This document shows, in pieces, positions 10,914-23,242 of a DNA stretch of 64,000 nt. Location: contig CM042697.1 in assembly GCA_023614405.1 (NCBI GenBank), positions 471,988,792 through 472,052,791 of the forward strand, written 5' to 3'. The DNA comes from Avena insularis. Lineage: Eukaryota; Streptophyta; Magnoliopsida; Poales; Poaceae. The position numbers and the translations under genes were made by a program. The number at the start of each line of letters is the position of its first letter. The stretch's first letter is position 1. The notes under the pieces were generated by a model. It was given only the letters and a program-made list of their open reading frames with translations. It made no database searches and was not told the DNA's origin.

Positions 10914-11429
10914 CATCAATAAGTGACCGTTGGACTGTCCATGGTGTTATAGAAGTGTTAGTTCGATAGGAGTCAATCTTTTTGCTAGCGAATAGCATGC
11001 TTGGTATGTCTGCTTGAATTTGGGCTTCCATTTAATTTTACTGATGCATACACAGTCTGGAACAATGATGGTTCATTATTGGAGGCAGCTTGGCTGATTT
11101 CTCTATGATTAGTGTATTGAAATTTACACTAGACTTCATGTTGTTTGTACACTGGTTTTCGGATACCATTGGTTAGCTTTGTGTAGTGTTTGGACACGTG
11201 ATCATTCAGTGCTTGTCGGGCAGCTTACATTTACATTTATATTGCCATATGTGCCGTTGTATGCAGAGTTACAATCATTGCATGTTTGACATTAATATGC
11301 GATTGTTGGACTTTATGTGATGTTATAGAAGTGTTAGTTCGATATGAGTCAATCTTTTTGCTAGCGAATAGCAGGCTTGGTATGTCCACTTGAATCGGGC
11401 TTCCATTTGATGTTTACTGATGTATACAT
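10868..11429 (+). repeat. Direct repeat of the 3' end of F-box copy 3
   Basis: About 187 bp spanning the last codons, the stop and the 3' flank (10868-11054) recur at 11243-11429 with roughly 90% identity. Shared blocks include ccatatgtgccgttgtatgc and gtgttagttcgata. The second copy has no preceding coding sequence. It probably arose by a local duplication. Confidence 0.8.
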
Positions 11430-11684
11430 GCTCTATTTTCTTTAACAGGCAGAACCAAACCTCACATATTTTGGTCCATATGCACCATAAGAAACTTCTT
11501 TTTTGCGGGTTTTAGCATAAGAAACTTAGTATAGCTGATTAATCAGTTTGATCAAAGTGACCCAACTAAAAAAATTCATGTACGTTGGACGCTGTAATTT
11601 CTTTAACATATAAACCATTATACCATCCAAAATCTCACTGCATGGTCTGTTTTTAATCACATGAAAGGTAGTAAACTTGTGCTC

Positions 11685-14051
11685 TCATCCAATACAACCA
11701 CTTGGTCCACCATAATAAAACATGAAGCCCTCCCCTTCTCTATTGAAGACATCAGTTTCATTGTAGCAATCTGGCATGTCAACTAAAGGGATCCAAACCG
11801 GCTCAACATCATGACCTTGGGAGTCGTGCAAATTAATGTTCGTGAAAAATCCTGATTTTGTTTTGTCGTCCTCAGGAAAGTGACCGCTGCCCATTGGAGG
11901 ACCTTGTGTATTCACTGGATAACTCACAAATCCAAGCCATGCCAGTGTTCGTGGTGTACTTGAGCAAAGATTTCCTGGAAAATGCCCCAAAAATGATGGA
12001 GTATGCGACTGATAGTGTCGGTACAACACCCAATCTCCAGAGCTTGGATCCTGTAATTGACATGGGATGATGACGGTTGACAACAGTATTCATAAACAGA
12101 TGAATATATAAACCACATAGTTCCTATTTTTGCATCAACAACTGGGATTTTTAGTTACATTAGTATCATCCATGTTACTACGTACCATAATAAAGTTAGG
12201 CAATGGATCCGTCCAAAGCGGAAACATAATCCATATCAATAGGTGAGAAAAATCAACTTAATTTTAGCGTGTCAAATTCGTCTTAGTAATCTGAATGAAG
12301 TAAAATACGGTAAATTGAGATATCATGTACTTCTGAAAGCGTTTTAAAAATCCTACCGTGGAAAACAAGATGCCATCTTACAATAAGATTATCAAATTCA
12401 GCAGGTTTTGTTTTCTCGACCATGTCCATGTATGTTCAATTTTAAACACAAGCTTCTAAACATGATACCGTCTAGTGCAAGGTGGCACCTTATTGAGGCT
12501 AAGAGTGACCTGGCGACCTTCTTTGCCATATGTTGATGGAGGAGCAACAGCCTGTCCCGGTAAAAGTGAAGCTCCACTTGCCGGTACGTACCCTGGGCAC
12601 CTCAAGTCATAGCAGCCCATTGATGTGGCACCATCAGTCTGATAAATTACGCAATGATAAAAGAAATATTGTTATTTATGGATGGATAAATAAATATGTT
12701 TATTCTGGTCATGTCCTACAAATAGTATGGTCTACGCTTTACCGTCGTCCAATATGTAAAGAAACGAACATCGTTGTTATTGTACAAAGCATGGGCCACC
12801 TGCAAGGTAAAATCACAGTTCTATAATATGATTTCTAAAATACATATAAATCTATAAATATACATGAAGAATATTATATAATCCTACCTGAAATCCGGCT
12901 ACAAAGGTTTTGTAGTGTCCTGATTCTAGACAGTTGATCTGTAAGGCTGCTCCAGATTGTTGAGATGGTCCTTGACTTGGGGATCCCCAAATGCTTATAT
13001 CAGCTTGAATACCATAGAATTCTCCAAAATCTGTATGCCACATAGCATACTAGGAAAATACAAAAGGTTAGCTAATACTAATTACAAAAATAATACTCCC
13101 TCTAACCCAAATTAATTGACTTAGATTTGTCTAGATTTGAGTGTATCTAGACATGATTTAGTACTAGATTCATCTGTATCTTGACGAATTTGAGTCAACT
13201 AATTTGGGTCGGAAGGAGTACAAAGACTCGAGATCCCACAACATGAAAACAATCAACAAGTAATTCTCTTCCTAATTGTAGAACACTAGCATGCTGCTAG
13301 AATAGCAAACTTAGTCCAAAACATTTCATAGGATTAATTGGGTGAAACAATCTGTTTTGGACCGCTGGCCAGAATTAACTTTCACCAACCAGCCGGGGTC
13401 CAACAATATGTGTATTTGGATATCTTTTTAAGGAAAGAGGTCATGAGAGGCTCAGGCAGTATAATTTTGATTCCCAATTTTCCAGGTAAAAGAGTATGAG
13501 CTCATATGGTTATTGCATCAATAATATTTAATTACTGTTTCACAAAAAATATTTAACTATCAAAATTTGGCATGTCATATGTAGAGATAAATTCCCCTGC
13601 AATCAAATTGAAAAATAAAAATTCCTCACAATGGGAGAAATAGAGAGAGGGTGTACATGAGAAACATGGTCGCCATTTCCATTGCGAATTTGATCTCTCT
13701 CAGAGAACTGAAAAGTATTTAGTCTCCACGATGTAGTGTGCTGCAAAATAATTAATTGTTATTTTCGCATCTAGGCCCCATAATTGTTGTATCAAGTGTC
13801 CGAAAGATGAATCATGATCTTGTTTCAAATACCATGAACATCAAAAAAGTTAAACGAAGCGGAAGATAATATTTTACCTTCTCCTCCATTTGTATAGTGG
13901 TATTTACACCTATTGACTCAACCAAGGTGAGGCAACCCGACACATATGATAAATAGAACAAGATCACTATGAGAACGTAATCCATGAGGTACAAAGAAGT
14001 TCCTTTTGCTAGAATGAGAACCATAGAGTTTGGTATGTGCTTCGAAGACAT
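11685..14051 (-). CDS. Neprosin-domain (DUF239) protein
   Basis: Proposed exons on the minus strand are 14051-13878, an uncertain one from 13740 to about 13666, then 13049-12888, 12799-12743, 12638-12489 and 12050-11685. The last four have GT-AG borders, phase-0 joints and no internal stop. Together they encode about 244 aa, a whole neprosin domain: FYGIQADISIWG, FFTYWTTDGATSMGCYDL, DPSSGDWVLYR, PMGSGHFPEDD and a C-terminal YYGGPSGC. Exon 1 encodes a hydrophobic segment (YVLIVILFYLSYVSG), suggesting secretion. Family members include the glutamic endopeptidase neprosin of pitcher plants; most grass members are uncharacterised. No clear activation-peptide region was found between exon 1 and the domain, so the model may be incomplete or the gene partly degraded. 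Confidence 0.72.
13096..13218. mobile_element. Stowaway MITE inside the neprosin gene
   Basis: The left end is ctccctctaacccaaattaa and the right end is the inverse, gtcggaaggag, flanked by TA at 13094-13095 and 13219-13220. It lies in the intron preceding the first conserved neprosin exon. It is a tgactt/aagtca-type Stowaway related to the one at 19829. Confidence 0.85.
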
Positions 14052-15540
14052 AATATATAGTGTGGCTTCAGAAATTTATGAAAAAAAGTGGTATATTGTG
14101 TGAGTACTACCAAATATATATAGTAGATAATCTTGTGAGCATTTCATTCCTTGCAATAATGGCCTCCATATAACCTTTATGGCTTTGGCATGTACTATAT
14201 ATACTATCATTGAATACTACCATGTATGTATATATGCATTTTAATTTCTTGCAATATATGACTAGCCTCCAGATCACCATTCCATCAATTATCCTGTGTA
14301 TATTCTTTCAATCATGTCCATTAATATTGGATTTATTTTGTAATTTATTGTGTGATAGTTGTCATGCAAATGTTGTTTCTATGCCTACCGCACAAAAGAA
14401 AAAAGAATCACTTGAATGCCACCTCATCCCAACATGGAAAGCTGGGTCGGCGTGGAAGTTGACCCGGGGGAGGGAGCCGAAGCTGCACGTCCCGGAGAGA
14501 GGCGCGGGCAAGGACTGGTAGCCGAAGAGGGAGTGGCAGTGAGCAACGTGGTGGCAGGACACACCACCGAGACGATGGGGAATGGATGCGGAGAGCCAGA
14601 AATTGTGGGAAAATCGATGGACTATGGGTTATGATGGAAGAAATGCGAGGGTGTTTCCGTAAAAGTGCCATCGCAGAAAGTAAATTGGGTCTAAGGGAGT
14701 AGACGTTTTGTGTCAAGGTTTTTCTAAAACAGTCATTGACGGATACTAGTCAAAGTAGTGCCACGTCAGCAAATAAGTCTCTACGGTGAGCTAGTAACCT
14801 AAATGAATGCTAATCCGTATTTAGATACCATATGATTGCGTATTTGAAAGATCGGTGACTATATCAATTTTAGGTGCCAAGTTTAACTATTGTGGCTATA
14901 TTTTACTCTTTTTGTTACAGAGATGCATGTAACTTTGTACATACTCCCTAGCCAATCTTGATGTACTAGAACACCGAAACAACAAGTGGGTGTCATGTCT
15001 AGGCTCGAGAACCAAACTGAAACTCCACATTGGCTCGTCTCTCAGTAAATGAGACAAACTAAAACTACACTTCAGCTTGTCTATCGAAATCAATTTCTCA
15101 AAAGAATGGATTCGGTCTATATCTAGGCATTTCTCGGGCTAGGCCAAAAAAAACCGAAGGGAAAACCTAGGCCTGAGCCCCGACCGACCTGACCGTCAGG
15201 CCTGGATTTGAGACCCACGCCTAGCCCAAGCAGGGACAAAATCATCATGACTTTGGGCCAAGCCTTCCTAAAAGTTACGTTTTAGAAGCTCGACTCACGG
15301 GAACATCGGGACACAAATTCTAAGGCCGGGCATGTCCCATGGGCATTTTCGGCCGGGACGGGTTGCCTATGCCTAGGCTTTTGACTATCAGTGAGTAGGA
15401 CGACGACATTGTTCTTCTGTAATGAAATGGTGTATTTTGATGTTAATCATAATCTGGACACTTACATTGATTTTCTTACTAAGAAAACTTGGAAGCACCC
15501 ATCGGTTAATTAGGTAAGAACATCTGCAATCGTGTCCTAC
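14052..15540. other. Intergenic DNA without a supported gene
   Basis: AT-rich to about 14370, then a GC-rich patch (14430-14600) with only short uninterpretable frames. Near 15120-15350 there is a degenerate segment rich in ggccta/taggcc words. No domain, TIR or LTR was recognised. Confidence 0.5.
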
Positions 15541-16320
15541 AAACCGTCCTCCAATGGTTTGGGGGCACACCGGGCAGAAAAACACGTCCAGTAGCGTGCC
15601 CTAAAGCCGAAAAGCTTGTCCGGCGCGTCCTGAAAGCATGTCTAGTAGGTCAAGGCCATCTCGACACCACATGGGACATTGTGGGCGCTTCGGACACAAA
15701 GCGTTGCGCCACGACGAGTGACACCCTGTCACTGACGCGACAACGTTGGTCTTCATCATTAACTCTCATCGCCAACCTCAGGTGGTCAGCGAGAGTAATT
15801 GCCGCATTGGAGGCCTCAACGCTTCGTAACGTTGTCTGCGTGCATGCATGCATGCATCTCGTCGTCGCTGCAACGCTTGACTGTTGCGTGGCATGCCGGA
15901 AAGCGGGCTGGCGTCAATGCTCGCGCGGCATGGTCGCCTACCGCCGGAGATAAATAGGTGTGCACGCACCGCCCACGTCATATACCCTCGTCTAAACCCT
16001 AGCCACTCAAGCACCACACTCACCGCACAATGTCGAGTAGCAGACACACTAGCGGAGCCGCCGCGAACGGCTACCGTCTGCACAACCTCACCATCGACGA
16101 GGCGTGGGACGCTGTACTGTGTGCAGTAACTATGCTCGCCGTACTACCGCCTCCCAAGCGGTGGCTGGAAGATGGCGCCGAACAACGTCGGCATCCCGTC
16201 GGTTCCCAGGCTCGGCAGCAAATCCTGGTACGAGCAGATCCGCATCGAAGGAAACTAATACCAATCCTTCTTGTATAGGAATCGCAGTCCCAGTCATGAA
16301 TTTGCGTAACTGTGGTTAGA
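15541..16320. other. GC-rich segment, probable element remnant
   Basis: Base composition rises sharply against both flanks. A short frame from 16030 (MSSSRHTSGAAANGYRLHNL) follows a leader with aaccctagccactcaagcac, resembling the 5' end of a transcribed unit, but it stops after about 80 codons without a recognised domain. It could be a gene fragment carried by a DNA transposon. No terminal repeats were confirmed. Confidence 0.35.
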
Positions 16321-16517
16321 ACTGTATTATGGCAGAAAACGGACGGGCAAAAGCTTTACAGCCCAAGTCCTTCCAGTTCAGACCTAGACTTAGGAGACAC
16401 CTAGTACAAAAATTGCAGAAAATAGAATTTTGCCGCAGCTGATCCGCACGAGAAGCCATTTTTCATTTCATCTCATTGCTATAAAAATGGTGGAGGGGAC
16501 TTACAGTATTCACAAAA

Positions 16518-19500
16518 TCACTCTACAGTTATCTGCAACACGGTGGTGAGCCTTGGTTTTCTGTATCTTCTCAACAACAGCGAAGAGCACACGACGCTTA
16601 CAGAAGAGAAGGCCATGCAGGCGCCAGCCAGCCACGGCGGCATCTGGAGCCCGGTCACCGGGAACAGAGCCCCAGCGGCCACCGGTATGGCGACGACGTT
16701 GTACGCCATGGCGAAGAAGTAGTTCCAGCGGATCCGGTTGAACGTCTTCCTGGAGAGGTCGATCGCCGTGATGACATCCTCCAGGTTGTTCCTCACCAGC
16801 ACGTAGTCTGCGGCCTCGATGGCGATGTCCGTGCCGCCTCCGATGGCCATCCCGACGTCAGCTGCAGCGAGGGCTGGGGAGTCGTTGATGCCATCCCCAA
16901 CCATGGCTACTATGCTCCCGTCCTTTTGGAGTGAGCGGACAACGTCGGCTTTTCCGGCAGGCATGACCTCTGCTCTTACATCCTCAATGCCAACCTGCAA
17001 TATGGCAATAACCGAATCAAAACTGTTAGGCATCCAAGGTGGTAATAATCGATTTAACAGATAGTTAGAATTCAGAAGAAAAAAAATACAAACCTCTTTG
17101 GCAACAGCTTGTGCAGTCCTCCAGTTGTCACCTGTGAGCATCACGGGATGAATACCCATCTTCTTTAATCCTTCCACCACAACAGCAGCCTCTCTTTTCA
17201 GGGGATCGGCTATCCCCATCAACCCCACAAAACTACTGTCATATGCCACTAGAATGCCTGTTTTTGCATTCATTTCCAGGTCTACCAAGAAACTTTCGGC
17301 TTCAGGCGGTATGCTTACCCCGTTTTCACTCATCAAGGCACGGTTTCCAATCTGGGGAGTAACATTTATTACAGACAATCAGCAATTTATTCGGAAGCAT
17401 TTAACGATGCATAAGTTGAACACTGTTTCCAGGTATTTTACAGAAGGCGCAGGGATAATGGTGACTCACCAAAACTTTCTTCTCATTGATCAAACATTGA
17501 ACTCCTTTGCCTGGCACCACGGAGAAATCTTCCGCTTCAAGCAACCATTGGGACAATATCTGTTCTTTTCCTTGCTGCATGCCATCCTTAGATGAAGGGA
17601 GCTTGCCAAAGAAATGGAAATGAAATGCATAGTCTAAAACAGCTTTTGCAAGCGGATGTTCACTGCTGGCCTGTAAATAAAACAAAAACACAATATGTTT
17701 CAAGTTAGATTTTTTCTTTTCAAGTTATCATATAATGCAATCAGAGAATAACTAAGATCCTGAGCAAGCAGCAAAATATAACATGTTTTTAACACAAAAC
17801 CACATAGTGACATGACAAGTAAAAAACATCAGAACACATCTTATTCAACACCACAGTATGCCAAGGAGTGATTTATGATCAAGATGCCTCACCTCTGCAG
17901 ATGCTACAAGTGTGAGGAAATCTCCAAGGTCCATTCCGGAGAAAACCTTTGCAATTGTTACAACGGCATTTCCTTGTGTTAGTGTCCCTGTTTTATCAAA
18001 AACCACATAATTTACATTTTGAGCCCTCTCTAGCGCATCTCCACCTTTTACAAGTACTCCATGGTTAGCCCCAATTCCAGTTGCCACCATTACAGCAGTT
18101 GGTGTTGCCAGGCCAAGCGCACAAGGACAAGCAATCACCACTACAGATATGGAGAACATGAGGGAGAAAACAAAGCAATTGCTAGTCCCATCAAACCATG
18201 AATGTGGATATGCTCCAAACGATCCACATAAGAACCTATAAAAGTAGATAATCCACAACTGAGAAACTAGAACATAGCATTATTATGAATACTGTACAGT
18301 ATTTATTGAACTCACCACACAGAGAACGTTAGAATGGACATGGTGATGACAATAGGAACAAAAATGCTGGCCACCTAAAATAGCAACAGTGGAATGTTAG
18401 CATCAACTAAAATAGGGAGCTACTCTATGTTGCAATGCTTTTGGTGGGCACAAAGCTATTTCAGAAGTAAGCTAGTACTCCAAAAGTTTTATTAAAATAT
18501 TAATCACATGACAAGAGAAGCAGAAAACAATGAGTGAAATTAACATGTTCTTTAGACAACATGAAACAGCATTTTGTAAAAGGTTTTTAAATAACAAAAA
18601 TTGGCACGAAAACAGAGCCGATATGCATCATTTCAAATGCCACAAACAGCACACATATCAGAAAGAATGCTTTGGGATCTAAAATGATACTATCAGGAAA
18701 GCTGCACGGTTGACAGATATTTGATATATAGTGAGAAAGCAAACATAGGATATGCCATACAAAGAGGAGTATACTCACATAATCAGCAAATTTCTGAATA
18801 GGGGCTTTGGACATTTGAGCAGTTTCAACCAGAGATATTATCTGACTCAAAACAGTCCCGGATCCTACTTTAGTTGCTTGTACATGAAGGACGCCGTGTA
18901 AGTTGATTGTCCCTCCAATTACAACACTCGATACTTCTTTGAGCATAGGTGCTGATTCACCAGTTATCATACTTTCATTGATATGGCTTGTTCCCCAAAG
19001 AACAACACCATCAGAAGGAACCTTTGAACCAGGAAGCACTTTCAAGACATCACCAGGTTGGACTAACAGAGCATCAATCTCCCTCTCCCCAGTAAATTTT
19101 CCTTCTGCATTTCAAGTAGTATGGTTACATGCGTGCAATTATAGCAAAACTGCATTCGAGTAAAAAAGTTATGTGTGTTGCTATATGCCGAGGGATAAAA
19201 CTGCACCGCTTACCTTTGTCTTTCAGAAGCAAAATAGCAGTAGCAGGGACGAGTTCTACAAGCTTTTTAATAGCATCTGATGTCTTCCCCTTGGCAAGAA
19301 CCTCGAGATACTTCCCGAATAACACAAACGTAATTATCATTGCACTTGTCTCAAAATATATGGGAGGTTGAAATCCGGTGAATGCTCCATATAGGAGTGC
19401 ACAGACGGAGTATACATACGACGCAGTGGTGCCAAGAACAACTAACACATCCATATTTGTAGAACCATGTCTTAAGGCTCTGTAAGCCGCAACATAGAAT

Positions 19501-22119
19501 CTCTTGCCAACAACAAATTGCACAATGCTAACCAATATCCAGTTTACCAAATCGCCCATAAGAAATGGTCCACAGTGCATGAGAATTAATGTACTGATGA
19601 AAGGTATGCTTGGGCAGACCATACGTATAAAAAATACAGGAATCTGTTGCAAGGAGAATTGGATTGAGTTCAGTAAGCAAGCAGAAGCACAGCAAAAGTT
19701 CAAAGTATTTTGAACAGTCGAAAGCAAATAAAATAAATTAATAGAGAAAAAGGACCACAACATATATCAAGGAAAATTACTTTATAGAAGCAAGCAACCC
19801 TGCATTTTACTGTTTTCTACAATACCTACTCCCTCCGACCCATATTAGTTGACTTGGATTTGTCTAGATTCGGATGCATCTTGCACTAAATCCAAGTCAA
19901 CAAATATGGGTCGGAGGGAGTACCAAATTTGATGTCCATGTCCTCATTTATTACAGGCTCAAACATTGAAATAAAAAACATTGCTCTCCAACATCATCTT
20001 GTCTTGTTGGGTTTCACATGTAAGCAAAATAACAGTAAAACATGATTCTAAGAGATTTCCATAGTTAGATAGAACCCACTAAGTTCGATGCCACACTATG
20101 ACAAGAATAGGTAATGTGCTATTTTCCTATATACCTATTGCTGCAATATGTTTGTTTGAAGTGACATTTTTATGCTACATGTTGCTGACACATCATGCAT
20201 GCCCTATTGCCTTTTAGTATCAGCTATGACAATGGTGCTATAATGAAAAAACACATATTCCACATAACCTTTGCAGAAAAATGTTTGCTATCTTGTGTGA
20301 ACAAGAGAGAAGCAAGGATCAAAACTTACACTTAGGAATAAGCTAGTGCGAAGAAGATGGAGCATTTTGGAGGCCTCATGTGCGTCATTTGAAGCCCCTC
20401 GACTGTAAGGATTCTGCACATGCGCTCTGAATCTCCCATTGCTTTCGGTTTCAATAGTATCCACGATTGATCTCAGTCCAACAGCCTCTGGATCAAATAC
20501 AATCTCAACTTCTGAGAGGGTAGTATTTACACCAAACTGTCGCAAACCAGCCATTTTCTTAAGGATATCATGTAGTATATCTGCATCGCTCTCCGTGTGC
20601 ACGCCGGTCAGGCCTAGCAAAATCTTATCTTGCTCGCTACTCTGTAAGAATTCAGCTTCAAAACCAGCATCCTCGATAGCCTGAACAATGTCATCCTTGC
20701 TAATGGCAGAAGGATCATACTCAACTTCTCCCAATGAGGTTGCCAAGGCAACGACTGCTCCTTTTATACCAGGTTGTTTTCTTAAGATACCCTCAACTGA
20801 GTTTACACAATTAGCACATGTCATTCCTCCTATCCTAAACTGTGCCGACAATGCCTTCTGTGACTTGGGTTGAGATACTGCAGAATCTGGGAGAATTTTA
20901 GCGTCAAAGCCAGCATCTTCTATAGCTTCTATTATATCCTCGACCTGCATAGACAAGTCCCAAAATAAAATTGCAGCTAACAAAGTCACACAAATATGCC
21001 AAAAGGTCACCAAATTCCAGTCAAAAAAAGGAAATGGTCAAAAAGGGAGACTCACTGCTCATAGTGGAAGAAACAGATGAATGTTTAGGAGCAGGCGATT
21101 GTAATGTTTAAAGGTGTTGCAAAACAAGCTCGAAGTTCCATGCAGCATAGACAGCATTACTACAATGAGTACAAATTTACCATCTCATTGCCATTTTCCA
21201 GCATCAACTGTTATATGATTTCATATGGAATTTCAGACAGAGCTTGTTAGAAAATTCAGTTCGTAGTAACACCAACTTGCTCAACACCTCTTTTCCCCCA
21301 AAAATATGATTCGGCAGCTTAGCTCACCAACCAACCAAAAGCTAGTGCAGTCCACCAGCTATCACGAGCTTCCAGCAAAGTTACAGCTCACCTAATCCCG
21401 AAAGCAAAAAAGAGGTCAAATCATTAACCACTGGGCGATTGACCAATCTTAAGATTTAACCTGTACAGCGTCATCCTCACGATTTCAGTTACCACGACCA
21501 CTTGATAAAAACCAAAAACTGCAAGCGCGTCCCCAATTCACTCAATCACCCGAGGTCGAAGCGAAATTTCATGGTGCAAGCGCACCAACTCCAGCAGCCA
21601 TTTCCGAAAATCAAAAGGCCGACGGACCAAATGACACGATCCATTTCACTATTCCCAGCCCAACCAATCAAAACATCACAGACACAATGGGTTTGTCAGC
21701 CAAAAATTACCGCCCCAAATGCAGCGAGGATCTCCGAAATGGTCCGGGGAACCGTAAGCCTCGCCGCAGCCGCGGGCGCAAACACGCAAGGATCACATCA
21801 GGCTGCGCCACCTCACCTTGACGAGCGCGGGGTCGAAGACGACGCGGGCGCGGTTCTGGAGCAGCGACACGGCGACGCGCCGCACGCCACGGCGGGCGGA
21901 GACGGCGCCCTCGACGGCGCTGGTGCACGCGGAGCACGTCATGCCCGTCACCCGCACGTGCGCCTCCTCCTCCTCCCCCGCCCCGCCGCCCAACGCCGGT
22001 GCCCCCATCTCCTCGTCGTAGGATCCCAGCAGCGCCACGTCCTCCATGTCGTCTCCGCCCCCGCCCGCAGCCGCCGACCGGCCGCCGCCGGCGACCGACG
22101 AGAGCTGCAGGTGGGCCAT
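16518..22119 (-). CDS. HMA5: Copper-transporting P1B-type ATPase (HMA5 clade), intact
   Basis: Nine exons on the minus strand: 22119-21817, 20944-20330, 19643-19214, 19104-18779, 18374-18316, 18235-17893, 17670-17470, 17351-17094 and 16994-16518. All have GT-AG borders; total 3012 nt gives 1003 aa. Two N-terminal metal-binding domains carry GMTCSAC (C62, C65) and GMTCANC (C144, C147). Other motifs are TGES (about 497-500), the transmembrane CPC Cu+ site (614-616), DKTGTLT with phosphorylated Asp near 658, the HP dipeptide (697-698) and GDGIND (878-883). The CPC and cysteine motifs mark a Cu+ exporter that pumps cytosolic copper across an internal or plasma membrane. It closely resembles, from memory, the rice protein called OsHMA6; naming within the clade varies. 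No lesion was seen. Confidence 0.96.
19829..19920. mobile_element. Stowaway MITE in intron 2 of the Cu-ATPase gene
   Basis: The element starts ctccctccgacccatattag and ends with the inverse, aatatgggtcggagggag, between TA dinucleotides at 19827-19828 and 19921-19922. At 92 bp it is short and nearly a perfect foldback. It is fully intronic (intron 20329-19644), so the protein is unaffected. Confidence 0.93.
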
Positions 22120-22380
22120 GGCTGTCAGAGGAAGGGAAAGGAGGTGGGAAAATTTCGTGGGAGGGAGAGGAGACCGGAGGAAGGGGAGGAGGCCGGGGTT
22201 GGTTATAAACCGGCAAGAAAGGTAAAGGCGGGGACCTAATTATTTGATTTACGTAATCTAAGGGGTGTTTATGTAATATTTTCGGTGGGTTTAGTTGGGA
22301 GCGTGTGGAATCGGGAGAGTGGCCGATTTGACATGTGATGATCCCAAAACTTGCAATTCTCCTTTGACTTGGTTTCCTCA
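22120..22380 (-). promoter_or_regulatory. Probable promoter and leader of the Cu-ATPase gene
   Basis: On the minus strand a TTTATAA-like box lies near 22201-22208, about 85 bp upstream of the ATG. A purine/pyrimidine-skewed leader follows. Copper-responsive GTAC cores were not systematically assessed. The assignment rests on position and the TATA-like word only. Confidence 0.35.
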
Positions 22381-22678
22381 TTTGACACGGTCCACGTGGA
22401 AGTCAATGCTGCATTCTAATAAGCTTGCATAACTGCGTATGTAATGTGGAAGACCAAAGTTGAAAACGAGGTTGACACCTTCGAATTGAAATAAACATCG
22501 AACTTTTTCAAGTTAAAAATTATAAATTTTGGGATGGATTAAGCACTTAAGTATAAAAGGTCTAATTTTCAAACTGGCTTTTGCCGTGGAGTAATTAAAA
22601 AAAATTGAGAGAGGGAGTAATTAATTATAATGATCATGATTTACATGTACTATAAAATTACATTCGCAAAAAAATGTA

Positions 22679-22847
22679 CTCCATCCGTTTCAAAATATAA
22701 AATGTTTTAGGTTTATGAAGAAAATGTATCTAGACTTCTTTTAGTGTCTAGATTCACTCCAAACCTAAGTGAACCTACACACTAAAAAAAGTCTAGATAC
22801 ATTTGCTTTACAAAGTTAAAACATCTTATGTTTTGAAACGGAGGGAG
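22679..22847. mobile_element. Stowaway MITE
   Basis: The element runs from ctccatccgtttcaaaatat to ttttgaaacggagggag and is flanked by TA (22677-22678 and 22848-22849). It belongs to the same general type as the copy at 9040. It lies about 560 bp upstream of the Cu-ATPase start codon. Confidence 0.92.
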
Positions 22848-23090
22848 TACCTACATAACTTATGTATATATGCATAAACCCTATTGTATTTAATTAAATA
22901 GTCATTTTGGGGCGCATGCATGCTTCCATTTCATCATTTAAATTTCTTTCATTCATTTCTTTTCCAAATGACAACATGCTTAGGATATTCTCTCTCAAAT
23001 AATTTAGTTAAAATTTTATGTCATGTTTCAATTGCTGCATTAGTTTCCATTAGTCATGTTTATTTGGGGAATCATAAGTCATCTTTCCAT

Positions 23091-23242
23091 ACATATTCAA
23101 ATCAAGAAGTCAATGATTGTATTGTGTTGGTGCATACAAAGGTAAAAACACGCAACCCAAAATTATTATCACATATTTTAACCACAAAATGAATACAATT
23201 CATTTTTTAAACATAACTTTGTTAACAATGAAACATACATTT
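23091..23242. repeat. Left copy of a ~152-bp host duplication
   Basis: The sequence from acatattcaaatcaagaagt to gaaacatacattt recurs at 34385-34538 with about four substitutions and small A/T-run length changes. The two copies directly bracket the 11-kb LTR-element block. The right copy reads on into ctaaaatgaaatc, so it represents the unoccupied host site. Confidence 0.92.

Noticed and set aside
14362..14716. Minus-strand frame of about 100 codons and plus-strand counterpart.
   Set aside because: No domain, no splice context, GC-rich patch only.
15650..16319. Cluster of short frames suggesting a small gene.
   Set aside because: No frame has a recognised domain and stops are frequent; kept only as a possible element remnant.
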